A stretch of DNA of 64,000 nucleotides, taken from positions 1 through 64,000 of the forward strand of contig JAEZTJ010000032.1 of NCBI GenBank assembly GCA_023421505.1, written 5' to 3'. Numbering within the stretch: position 1 is the first letter of the stretch; every line of letters begins with the position of its first letter. Positions 19,007 to 26,484 of this stretch are shown here, piece by piece. Source of the DNA: Bacillota bacterium (GTDB lineage Bacteria > Bacillota > Clostridia > Lachnospirales > Lachnospiraceae). Made by a program: the position numbers and the translations under genes. The notes beneath the pieces were generated by a model. That model made no database searches. It saw only the letters and a list, made by a program, of their open reading frames with translations, and was not told the origin of the DNA.

Positions 19007-19264
19007 ATGGGAGTATTATCAGAAATGCCTAATATAGGAAGGAATAATGAAGCGCAGCTAAATAAGGTTGGAATATTTACAGCAGAAGAGCTTATACAAA
19101 TTGGAAGCAAACAGGCATGGCTCAAAATAAAAGCAATAGACCCTTCGGCATGTATCAACCGGTTGTATGCACTGGAGGGGGCAATTCAGAATATTAATAA
19201 GAAGTATTTGCCCCAGGAAAAGAAAGAAGAACTAAAGGAATTCTTTCATCAATTTAAAAACTGA
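19007..19264 (+). CDS. TfoX C-terminal-domain protein
   Basis: An 85-aa protein that is only the C-terminal domain of TfoX/Sxy: PNIGRNNEAQLNKVGIFTAE, then AWLKIKAIDPSACINRLYALEGAI, ending in an Lys/Glu-rich helix. In proteobacteria full-length TfoX promotes competence gene expression; stand-alone C-domains are common in Firmicutes with unknown function, and the helix-hairpin-helix-like fold suggests nucleic-acid or protein binding. The strong GGGAGG (18979-18984) is 22 nt from the ATG, but a perfect palindrome GCAGCTAGCTGC (18992-19003) lies between, and folding it would bring the two within about 10 nt. It is in a probable operon with the DUF3795 gene 15 nt downstream. Confidence 0.8.
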   Translation: MGVLSEMPNIGRNNEAQLNKVGIFTAEELIQIGSKQAWLKIKAIDPSACINRLYALEGAIQNINKKYLPQEKKEELKEFFHQFKN

Positions 19265-19279
19265 TCAGGGAGGATAAAA

Positions 19280-19537
19280 ATGTTTCAATCAAGGTGTGGA
19301 GTATGCTGTGATAATTGCGAAAGAAAGGAAAGCGTTAATTGTAAAGGCTGTATTAATATGGAGAAACCATTTTGGGGTGGATTATGCATGGTGAAGGCCT
19401 GTTGTGAGGATAAAAAGCAGAATCACTGCGGTGAATGTTCGGTTTTTCCCTGTACTATGTTTACCGAGATGGGTAAAGAGCAGGGGTATAGTCCCGAACC
19501 AAGAATTAAACAGTGTAAAAAATGGGGAATAGATTGA
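19280..19537 (+). CDS. DUF3795 cysteine-rich protein
   Basis: An 85-aa protein with ten cysteines arranged as RCGVCCDNC, NCKGCIN, CMVKACCEDK, HCGECSVFPC and QCKKW, the pattern of DUF3795 proteins, which are thought to bind metal. There is no signal peptide. GGGAGG lies 8 nt before the ATG. It directly follows the TfoX C-domain gene; function unknown. Confidence 0.85.
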   Translation: MFQSRCGVCCDNCERKESVNCKGCINMEKPFWGGLCMVKACCEDKKQNHCGECSVFPCTMFTEMGKEQGYSPEPRIKQCKKWGID

Positions 19538-19770
19538 ATAATCAACGATTTTTCATGAAAGAAACTTATTACTTGTATCAAAATGGGAATAAGTAGATAT
19601 TTTTTTGTTTCAATTATTGCATTTACAGATTTACTGTGTTAAACTTTCTATTGTAGTCGCTTTAATATGGGGAGTATTAAAGTGCAGACTATGCATTTTC
19701 TACGTTACATGGATATATCACTTTTTGTGAAAACATTGCAACAAAATGGTACATAGACAATTATCATATG

Positions 19771-19820
19771 AGGGGACAGCCGCTTTTTAGATATAAAAGG
19801 GCAGTCCCTTCTTTTTTATT
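19771..19820 (+). terminator. Terminator-like hairpin upstream of the MATE gene
   Basis: A stem of GGGAC-A-GCC (19773-19781) with GGC-A-GTCCC (19800-19808) is followed by TTCTTTTTT. The stretch 19538-19770 shows nothing else convincing. The hairpin is only about 50 nt before the MATE start, so attenuation of that gene is possible. Confidence 0.55.
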
Positions 19821-19868
19821 TTATATAAGGCGTAGATAAAAACTAATTTGAACTTAAGAGGGATTACT

Positions 19869-21194
19869 ATGTTTTCAAGAAGAGATTTAATTAAATTAAT
19901 TATACCATTGGTGATTGAGCAGATGCTAAATGTATCTGTAGGACTTGCAGATAGCTTAATGGTTTCAAGAGCGGGCGAGGCAGCAGTCTCAGGTGTATCA
20001 ATCGTAGATTCCATCAATGTGCTGCTGATGGGATTATTTGGTGCTTTAGCAACCGGTGGAGCTGTAGTTTCGGCGCAGCTTCTAGGACAAAAAGATGAGA
20101 AAGAGGCCAGTAAGGCGGGAGAGCAGTTGATAGCTGTTATCTTAGGACTTTCTACTGTTATGATGATACTAGCTGTTATATTTGGTAGATTTCTGCTTGC
20201 TGCTTTGTTTGGTGACGTAGAAGCAGAGGTTATGCTTAATGCAAAAACCTACTTTTTCTTCTCGGCGTTATCCTTCCCTTTTATTGCGTTATATAATGCC
20301 TGCGCAGCTCTTTTTCGGTCAATGGGTAATTCCAGAGTTTCAATGCAAATATCCTTGCTTGTAAGTAGCCTTCATATTGTATTAAATCTCGTATTAATAT
20401 TCGGATTAGATTTAGGAGTAGCAGGAGCAGCCTTATCAACCCTGATATCACGTGTTCTGTCTGCTGTTTCCATGTTTATCCTGTTAAGAAATAAAAATCT
20501 ACCCATACATATTGGATTAATCCGTAACTTCCGTTTTAATTTTATATTGATAAAAAGAATACTCAGGATTGGAATACCAAATGGACTAGAGAATAGTGTC
20601 TTTCAGATGGGCAAAATTCTGGTACAAGGAATAACAGCAGGGCTTGGAACATCAGCGATCACAGCCAATGCAATTGCAGTTACCATCGGAAGTATGGGTT
20701 TGCTGCCCGGTTCAGCGATGAATCTTGCTTTAATAACTGTAATTGGAAGATGCATGGGAGCTCGTGATTATGAAGGAGTGAAACGGTATACCTTTAAACT
20801 TATGAAGTTTACTTATATCGTAATGGCGGCTTGGAATTTTATCATTCTTCTGCTGATTCCAATTATTCTAAGATTGTATCATCTAACGGAAGGAACCTCG
20901 CATATAACCACTCAGCTCTTGATCTACCATTGCATTCTGGCATCACTTATCTGGCCGTTATCTTTTACGCTGCCGAATGCACTCAGAGCTACCAATGATG
21001 TGAAGTATACAATGTGGATATCCATGCTTTCCATGTGGATATGGAGAATAGGCTTTAGTTATGTGTTAGCAATTGTTTTTGATATGGGATTGCTCGGCAT
21101 ATGGATTGCAATGACAATTGACTGGCTGTTCCGTTCTATTTGCTTTGTAAGTAGATTCCTGAAAGAAAAGTATAAGAGTTTGTCGGCTTTTTAA
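19869..21194 (+). CDS. MATE-family multidrug/Na+ antiporter
   Basis: A 441-aa integral membrane protein with about 12 hydrophobic helices and the two-lobed MATE organisation. The first lobe starts LIKLIIPLVIEQMLNVSVGLADSLMVSRAGEAAVSGVS; the N-lobe consensus PLVIEQ..G..D..MV is clear. It exports cationic or organic compounds by Na+ or H+ antiport across the cytoplasmic membrane; the substrate is not predictable. The start at 19869 has AGAGGGA 5 nt upstream. An alternative TTG at 19848 would add seven residues. The gene is monocistronic, with a strong terminator after it. Confidence 0.88.
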   Translation: MFSRRDLIKLIIPLVIEQMLNVSVGLADSLMVSRAGEAAVSGVSIVDSINVLLMGLFGALATGGAVVSAQLLGQKDEKEASKAGEQLIAVILGLSTVMMILAVIFGRFLLAALFGDVEAEVMLNAKTYFFFSALSFPFIALYNACAALFRSMGNSRVSMQISLLVSSLHIVLNLVLIFGLDLGVAGAALSTLISRVLSAVSMFILLRNKNLPIHIGLIRNFRFNFILIKRILRIGIPNGLENSVFQMGKILVQGITAGLGTSAITANAIAVTIGSMGLLPGSAMNLALITVIGRCMGARDYEGVKRYTFKLMKFTYIVMAAWNFIILLLIPIILRLYHLTEGTSHITTQLLIYHCILASLIWPLSFTLPNALRATNDVKYTMWISMLSMWIWRIGFSYVLAIVFDMGLLGIWIAMTIDWLFRSICFVSRFLKEKYKSLSAF

Positions 21195-21215
21195 TAAATA
21201 AGAAGAGCCTGTTTA

Positions 21216-21264
21216 AATAACCGGTTAATCAATGATAAAAAATTGATTAATCGGTTATTTTTTT
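21216..21264 (+). terminator. Strong intrinsic terminator after the MATE gene
   Basis: An 18-bp stem (21216-21233 with 21242-21259, one G-T pair) is followed directly by T (21258-21264). It ends only 13 nt before the next promoter. Confidence 0.85.
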
Positions 21265-21276
21265 ACATAAACATAG

Positions 21277-21340
21277 TTGACAAATAGGAATAGTATGTTA
21301 TAATTCTCACAAAGCATACTATTCATATTAATATAGTATG
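21277..21340 (+). promoter_or_regulatory. Sigma-A promoter with a three-part ATAGTATG/CATACTAT operator
   Basis: TTGACA (21277-21282), a 16-bp spacer and TATAAT (21299-21304) form a near-consensus promoter for the arylsulfotransferase/sulfonate operon. GAATAGTATG (21288-21297, in the spacer) is a perfect inverted match to CATACTATTC (21315-21324), and ATAGTATG recurs at 21333-21340, so the middle copy can pair with either neighbour. This fits a repressor site or a pair of mutually exclusive RNA hairpins. Confidence 0.75.
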
Positions 21341-21378
21341 AAAGTGCGTGCGAAAGACATGAATAAGGAGGCAATCGA

Positions 21379-22866
21379 ATGGGACATCCAAGTATTTATC
21401 CAACTGGAACAACGTATTACAACAAAGAGAAGGCTAATAACGGTTATACAATTTTTCCTTCTGCCAAGGGAGCATTATTAATTGATATGAACGGAAATGA
21501 AGTTCAGCTTTGGGCAGGCCTTAGCGGGTTTCCTAATAAAATTTTACCCGGTGGTTACGTACTCGGTACAACCGGTGAAAGAAATCCTAAGTATAGCATG
21601 CAGGATCAGCTGGATCTGGTGCAGGTAGACTGGGATGGTAAGATAACATGGAGCTTTGACCATCATGAGTATATCGAAGATCCTGGTGAAGCACCCAGAT
21701 GGATGGCGAGACAGCATCATGATTTTCAAAGAGAAGGCTCCTCTACAGGATATTATGCTCCTGATCAGAGTCCGTTCACAGATCGTGGTAATACATTAAT
21801 TCTCGTACATGAAAATGTTTATAATAAAAATATTTCTGATAAGCAGCTTCTAGATGATAAATTCATTGAGATTACCTGGGATGGACAGATTGTATGGGAA
21901 TGGAGAGCAAGTGATCATTTTGATGAATTTGGTTTTGATGAAGCAGCAAAGAATGTATTATTCCGTGATCCCTCCTATCGTCCTGCTGGCGGAGGAATTG
22001 GAGATTGGCTCCATGTGAATAGCTTGTCAACCCTTGGTCCTAACAAATGGTATGATGCAGGCGATAAACGCTTTCACCCGGATAATATTATCTTTGATGC
22101 CAGAAATGCGAATATCTTAGCGATTATTGATAAGATAACAGGTAAATTAGTCTGGAAGCTTGGACCAGATTTTAATGAAAATGAAAAAACTAAAAAACTG
22201 GGATGGATTATTGGTCAGCATCATTTACATATGATACCGAAGGGACTACCTGGCGAAGGTGACTTACTTGTATTTGATAATGGTGGCTGGGGTGGCTACG
22301 GTAACCCTAATCCGGGTTCGTTGCATGGAACAAACAATGCACTCCGCGATTATTCCAGAGTACTTCAGTTTAATCCGATTACTTTAGAGATAACCTGGCA
22401 GTACACACCAAAGGAAGCAGGACATATAAATCCGCTTGATTCTTATAAGTTCTATAGCCCATATATCAGTTCAGCACAGCGTCTTGCAAATGGTAATACA
22501 CTGATTACGGAAGGCTCGGATGGAAGAATCTTTGAAGTTACCCCAGAACATGAATTGGTTTGGGAATATATTAGTCCCTACTATAATCACTTGGGTAATT
22601 TAAGTCTGAATATGGTTTACCGGGCATATCGAGTTCCCTATGAATGGATACCGCAATTAAAAGCACCAATTGAAACCTCAATTGAGAGGCTTGACGTTAC
22701 AAAGTTCCGCGTTCCGGGAGCTTCCCAAGGAGAAGGGACTGGAATTGTTACAAAAGTAGAAGGAGTCGACCCGAATAGTCTCACCGTAAGTAAAGAGGTT
22801 TTTGCTGGAGTTGAAGAAACAGTAAAGAATTTCTGCGTACTGTCAGATGGGGATATAAAGAAGTAA
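21379..22866 (+). CDS. Arylsulfotransferase-like protein (ASST family)
   Basis: A 495-aa protein built from repeated beta-propeller-like blades of the type GKITWSFDHHEYI, GQIVWEWRASDHF, GKLVWKLGPDF, LEITWQYTPKE and HELVWEYISPY. This is the pattern of arylsulfate sulfotransferases (PF05935 and relatives), which move sulfate from one phenolic ester to another phenol using a catalytic histidine. Histidine-rich blocks ARQHHDFQ and GQHHLHMIP are candidates. Known AssT enzymes are periplasmic or lipoproteins; this one has no signal peptide. It is the first gene of an operon with a sulfonate-type ABC transporter (30 nt to the next gene), which suggests it acts inside the cell on an imported sulfo-compound (inference). 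AAGGAGG lies 7 nt before the ATG. Confidence 0.8.
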   Translation: MGHPSIYPTGTTYYNKEKANNGYTIFPSAKGALLIDMNGNEVQLWAGLSGFPNKILPGGYVLGTTGERNPKYSMQDQLDLVQVDWDGKITWSFDHHEYIEDPGEAPRWMARQHHDFQREGSSTGYYAPDQSPFTDRGNTLILVHENVYNKNISDKQLLDDKFIEITWDGQIVWEWRASDHFDEFGFDEAAKNVLFRDPSYRPAGGGIGDWLHVNSLSTLGPNKWYDAGDKRFHPDNIIFDARNANILAIIDKITGKLVWKLGPDFNENEKTKKLGWIIGQHHLHMIPKGLPGEGDLLVFDNGGWGGYGNPNPGSLHGTNNALRDYSRVLQFNPITLEITWQYTPKEAGHINPLDSYKFYSPYISSAQRLANGNTLITEGSDGRIFEVTPEHELVWEYISPYYNHLGNLSLNMVYRAYRVPYEWIPQLKAPIETSIERLDVTKFRVPGASQGEGTGIVTKVEGVDPNSLTVSKEVFAGVEETVKNFCVLSDGDIKK

Positions 22867-22895
22867 AATAACATAATCATAAAGGAGAGAAATCT

Positions 22896-23954
22896 ATGAG
22901 AAAATATTATTTGGTCGTTATCCTATCTGTTCTGGCAATACTTTTGTTAGCTGCATGTACTAAGAAAGGAAACGCTGAGAATACATCCGAAGCTTCTGGC
23001 AAAGTAGAAGGTACAAAAGAGGGAACAAAAGAATTAACAGAGATTGTAATTGGCTATCCCTCCACTGGCGCAAATTGGGCAGGTGGTGTAGTAGCAATGG
23101 CGGATTATGAAGGATATTTTAATGAGTATTTGAACCCGCTCGGATACAAGGTTACCTTAACCGGATTTACAGGAGCAGGACCTGCAATCAATGATGCACT
23201 AGCTTCAAAAGATATTGACCTCGCAGCATATGCGGAGATTCCGGGTATCGTATCTAAATCAAACGGGGTTGATACCAGTCTTTTACTCGTTACTCAAAGA
23301 CATCTAAGCTCGGCTGTTGTTGTAACTGAAGAATCAGAGATAAAATCGATTGAGGATTTGAGAGGGAAAAAAATAGGTTATTCAAGAGGTACAACAATAC
23401 AGGAATATCTGCTTAAGGTACTTAAAAGTGCCGGACTTACCGAGAAGGATGTAGAATTGGTAAATCTAACAGCTGCAGAATCCTCCTCAGCACTACTAAC
23501 CGGTGCAATTGATGCTAACGCATCTGTACTTGCTGTTACACAGGCACTTGTAGAGAAAAATAACGCCAGAGTAATAGCTCCGGCATCAGAAGATGGAGAA
23601 TATGACGCTTCCATGATACTAATTGGTAGAACCGCATTTGTTCAGGATAATGAAGCAGCTGTTGTGGGAATGATTAAGGCTTTAATCAAAGCAAAAGAAA
23701 AAATAGTAGCTGATCCCGATGCCTTCTATCAGATCAGTGCAGATAAATCCGGGGCGAACATAAGTACAATAAAGGTGACAAGTGGTGATGAGGATTTAAG
23801 CTTTCCTTCCATACCAAATTCACTGGATCAAGACTATCTAGATTATCTGTCAGCCTCAAAACAGTTTCTTTTAGAGAATAAGCTGATTACGAAAGATTTT
23901 AGTATCGAAGACTGGGCTGATTCAACCTATCTTGAAAAAGCACTTGCCAAATAA
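22896..23954 (+). CDS. Sulfonate/nitrate/taurine-type ABC transporter substrate-binding lipoprotein
   Basis: A 352-aa lipoprotein: signal peptide with lipobox LLAAC (Cys21), a Lys/Glu-rich linker, then an SsuA/TauA/NMT1-like binding fold (GANWAGGVVAMADYEGYFNEYL, IKSIEDLRGKKIGYSRGTT, AINDALASKDIDLAAYAE). It captures the ligand outside the membrane and delivers it to the permease encoded next. The arylsulfotransferase-like neighbour suggests an aryl or alkyl sulfonate or sulfate ester, but nitrate- or pyrimidine-type ligands share this fold. AGGAGAG precedes the ATG. Confidence 0.88.
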   Translation: MRKYYLVVILSVLAILLLAACTKKGNAENTSEASGKVEGTKEGTKELTEIVIGYPSTGANWAGGVVAMADYEGYFNEYLNPLGYKVTLTGFTGAGPAINDALASKDIDLAAYAEIPGIVSKSNGVDTSLLLVTQRHLSSAVVVTEESEIKSIEDLRGKKIGYSRGTTIQEYLLKVLKSAGLTEKDVELVNLTAAESSSALLTGAIDANASVLAVTQALVEKNNARVIAPASEDGEYDASMILIGRTAFVQDNEAAVVGMIKALIKAKEKIVADPDAFYQISADKSGANISTIKVTSGDEDLSFPSIPNSLDQDYLDYLSASKQFLLENKLITKDFSIEDWADSTYLEKALAK

Positions 23955-23974
23955 TGGGAATGGAGATTAGATAA

Positions 23975-24760
23975 ATGGATCAGAAGGTTGGAAAGAGTTA
24001 TATCCCAAGATTAAGTAGTTTCATTAATTATACTTTGTTACCATTCCTTATTTTAATGCTATGGATTATTTCTACCAATAATCAATGGATTACAACAACC
24101 CTGCTTCCAACCGTCCCATCAGTTGCTGAGGCCTTTCAAAGCCAATTCAAATCAGGCCAGCTGCAGGAGGACTTAATCATTAGTATATCAAGAGTATTAA
24201 GAGGCTTCCTGCTCTCTTCCCTACTAGGAGTAACACTCGGAGTATTCATGGGCATGAGTGATAGGGTAGGTAAGTTTTTTACGCTGACCTTTACCTCCTT
24301 GCGGCAGATACCAATGATGGCCTATATTCCGTTAGTCATACTTTGGGCTGGAATCGGGGAGCGTTCAAAGATAGTAATTATTGTTGTGGCTTCTTTTTTT
24401 CCCATTCTTGTAAATACCATGAATGGAATAAAACGTACAGATCAAAAATTGCTTGAAGTTGGCCGCATGTATAAATTAAGTAAGTGGAAGCTGTTTATAA
24501 AGGTTTACTTTCCCTCTGCGCTACCCTCTGTCTTGATCGGTCTGAAGCTGGGGTTAGGGATTTCCTGGATGGCTGTGGTCGGTGCAGAAATGATAGCAGC
24601 CAGTTCCGGCATCGGATTTCGTATCAATGACGCCCGCAGTTTAATGCAGACACCGGTAGTATTCTCCGGAATGATCAGTATCGCGGTGGCGGGTGTAGTT
24701 ATGGACTTTATGCTTTCAATTATTTCAAAGCTTGCGACACCTTGGGAGCGCAGAAAGTAG
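23975..24760 (+). CDS. Sulfonate-type ABC transporter permease
   Basis: A 261-aa inner-membrane protein with about six transmembrane helices of the SsuC/TauC class. The EAA-type cytoplasmic loop reads EVGRMYKLSKWKLFIKVYFP (about 168-187), followed by ALPSVLIGLKLGLGISWMAVVGAE. It forms the channel with the ATPase encoded 6 nt downstream and starts 20 nt after the binding-protein gene, a tight operon. Confidence 0.9.
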   Translation: MDQKVGKSYIPRLSSFINYTLLPFLILMLWIISTNNQWITTTLLPTVPSVAEAFQSQFKSGQLQEDLIISISRVLRGFLLSSLLGVTLGVFMGMSDRVGKFFTLTFTSLRQIPMMAYIPLVILWAGIGERSKIVIIVVASFFPILVNTMNGIKRTDQKLLEVGRMYKLSKWKLFIKVYFPSALPSVLIGLKLGLGISWMAVVGAEMIAASSGIGFRINDARSLMQTPVVFSGMISIAVAGVVMDFMLSIISKLATPWERRK

Positions 24761-24766
24761 GATAGA

Positions 24767-25537
24767 ATGGCAAATGAATTGAATATTAATCATATTTACA
24801 AACGTTTTCTGGTAGATTCAAAAACAGTCAGCATTCTGGAGGACATCAACCTGACCATCAAAGAAGGGGAATTTATAGTTATTGTGGGACACAGTGGCTG
24901 TGGGAAAAGTACTTTACTAAAGATTATTGCTGGTCTTACAAAGGCGGATGAAGGAACCATTATTAATAACGGAAGCATTATTACAGAACCCGGAATGGAC
25001 AGGGGGATGGTTTTTCAAGAACACAGATTGTTTCCGTGGTTAACGGTACAGGATAATATAGCAATCGGCTTAGAGGGATATGCTAAAAGCGAAAAGGAAC
25101 GATTAATTGATGAGCATTTAAATCTAGTTCATTTATCGGATTTTAAAAATGCCTACCCAAGTCAATTGTCCGGGGGCATGTCACAGAGAACGGCAATTGC
25201 CAGAGGACTGATCAATAATCCAAGGATTTTATTATTGGATGAACCCTTTGGAGCCTTAGATGCACTGACTAAGATCGAACTGCAGCAGGAAATTGTAAGG
25301 ATTTGGCAGAATCAAAAAACAACTATGATTATGGTAACCCATGATATTGAAGAAGCTGTTTATTTGGCGGATCGAATTGTTGTAATGTCCTCCCGTCCGG
25401 GTACTGTTAAGGATGTAGTCCAAGTGGAACTGGCTAGAAACCGTGATCGCGGCAGTTCTGATTTTGCCAGATATAAAAAACGGATATATAACTATTTCTT
25501 TGAAGATACTATACCTAATATAGAATACGATATATAG
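24767..25537 (+). CDS. Sulfonate-type ABC transporter ATP-binding protein
   Basis: A 256-aa ATPase of the SsuB/TauB class: Walker A GHSGCGKST (about 43-51), Q-loop in GMVFQEHRLFPW, signature LSGGMSQRTAIARGL, Walker B ILLLDEPFGALD, and H-loop TMIMVTHDIEEAV. It energises uptake through the permease encoded just upstream. Last gene of the four-gene operon. Confidence 0.92.
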   Translation: MANELNINHIYKRFLVDSKTVSILEDINLTIKEGEFIVIVGHSGCGKSTLLKIIAGLTKADEGTIINNGSIITEPGMDRGMVFQEHRLFPWLTVQDNIAIGLEGYAKSEKERLIDEHLNLVHLSDFKNAYPSQLSGGMSQRTAIARGLINNPRILLLDEPFGALDALTKIELQQEIVRIWQNQKTTMIMVTHDIEEAVYLADRIVVMSSRPGTVKDVVQVELARNRDRGSSDFARYKKRIYNYFFEDTIPNIEYDI

Positions 25538-25580
25538 AAAAAGATAGGTATAGTAGACAGAATTATCGAATATTATATTT

Positions 25581-25718
25581 GATTGGAGTGTCATATCCCC
25601 TTCGAGTAATGATTTCGTTAGTTGCGCATTCACAACCTACATCAAAGTGATGCAAAGGTAGATTATGCAAAATTGGCGAAGTACATTTTTAGAGGGTTTG
25701 TCACTCCAATCATTTTTA
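25581..25718 (+). other. Structured element with long self-complementary ends after the sulfonate operon
   Basis: GATTGGAGTG (25581-25590) pairs perfectly with CACTCCAATC (25702-25711), extended inward by CA/TG across one T-T mismatch. Inside are CTTCG (25600-25604) with CGAAG (25677-25681), and a nested stem of TTGC-AT with ATGCAA enclosing CTAC/GTAG and ATCA/TGAT. A T-run follows at 25713-25717. It may be a large 3' terminator, a small RNA or a miniature element; no known RNA family is recognised. The remaining 25719-25832 shows no gene. Confidence 0.45.
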
Positions 25719-25814
25719 GATTATTTTATAAATTTATTTCTGGTAACTTAGATGTATAGGATATAACTTATATATTTATCTAAAATAGCTATTGCATTCT
25801 TACTGATTGTAGAA

Positions 25815-25848
25815 TATAATATAATCAAATAGTTGAACAATTACTCAA
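25815..25848 (+). promoter_or_regulatory. Promoter and ArsR-type operator of the metal-resistance operon
   Basis: TATAATATAAT (about 25815-25825) provides a -10 box. It is followed at 25833-25848 by TTGAACAATTACTCAA, an imperfect palindrome of the form TTGA-N8-TCAA as bound by ArsR/SmtB repressors. It sits 47 nt upstream of the repressor gene, which fits autoregulation relieved by Zn, Cd or Pb (inference). Confidence 0.6.
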
Positions 25849-25894
25849 CCAAACAATTAAATTATAAACAATCGATAAGAAAGGATAAATACTC

Positions 25895-26263
25895 ATGACT
25901 CATGATAATAAGTCTGCAATATGTGATTGTGATGTAATCCATGCTGAAATTGTAGAAAAGGTTATAAAGTGCATGCCTGAAGAAGAGAAGCTGTATGATT
26001 TGGCAGATTTCTATAAAATGTTCAGCGATAGTACCAGAATAAAGATCCTATGGGCACTCGATAAAGATGAGATGTGTGTCTGTGATCTGGCGGTACTTTT
26101 GAACATGACAAAGTCTGCGATCTCACATCAATTAAAGACATTACGACAGGAAAAGCTTGTTAAATACCGCAGAGACGGTAAGAATGCAATCTATTCCCTG
26201 CAGGATGACCACGTTAAAAATATATTGGAGATAGGACTAGAGCATATCGAGGAAAGACAATAA
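25895..26263 (+). CDS. ArsR/SmtB-family metal-sensing repressor (CadC-like)
   Basis: A 122-aa winged-helix repressor. CadC-type thiolate metal-site residues are visible: an N-terminal CDC (Cys10, Cys12) and CVC (Cys61, Cys63) in the ELCVCDL-like block EMCVCDLAVLL. A second, alpha-5-type site is suggested by Asp104, His106 and His117. The DNA-recognition helix is MTKSAISHQLKTL (71-83). It binds the operator upstream until Cd, Pb or Zn loads, releasing the ATPase gene downstream. GAAAGG lies about 9 nt before the ATG. The stop codon abuts a family A hairpin element. Confidence 0.88.
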   Translation: MTHDNKSAICDCDVIHAEIVEKVIKCMPEEEKLYDLADFYKMFSDSTRIKILWALDKDEMCVCDLAVLLNMTKSAISHQLKTLRQEKLVKYRRDGKNAIYSLQDDHVKNILEIGLEHIEERQ

Positions 26264-26395
26264 TGTGAATTGTTGAAAAACACAATTCACATTTGGAAGT
26301 TTGTGCCTGCGTCGTCCTCGGCACAAAATAATTCGACACAAACTTAAAGGGTAGGCTGTATGTCAGTACGAATTCGAGCTAGCGGCAGAATGGAA
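26263..26395 (+). repeat. Family A hairpin element, copy 2
   Basis: Hairpin ATGTGAATTGT (26263-26273) / ACAATTCACAT (26282-26292), then a second perfect stem TTTGTGC (26300-26306) / GCACAAA (26321-26327), then an AAAGG..ATGTCAGT block, ending GCTAGCGGCAGAATGGA. It starts on the last base of the repressor gene's stop codon and runs directly into the family B leader. About 85% of positions match copy 3 over the first 75 nt. Confidence 0.8.
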
Positions 26396-26399
26396 TTTA

Positions 26400-26484
26400 G
26401 GTTGAAAAATCAAAGATTTTTCAATCGGCAAATTTGTGCGCTGCCCAAATTCGCAGATGTTGGCAGCAGATGGAGGTTAATATG
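26400..26484 (+). repeat. Family B leader element, copy 2
   Basis: Hairpin 1: GGTTGAAAAAT (26400-26410) / ATTTTTCAATC (26416-26426). Hairpin 2: GCAAATTTG with CAAATTCGC (one A-C mismatch), or alternatively GCTGCC with GGCAGC. It ends in GATGGAGGTTAATATG, the ribosome site and start codon of the P-type ATPase gene. Confidence 0.8.

Noticed and set aside
25615..25670. Resemblance of the inner part (ATGCAAAGGTAG) to the GCAAAG block of c-di-GMP-I riboswitches
   Set aside because: The tetraloop-receptor helix and the conserved AAACC before the first hairpin are missing, and it lies after rather than before an operon.
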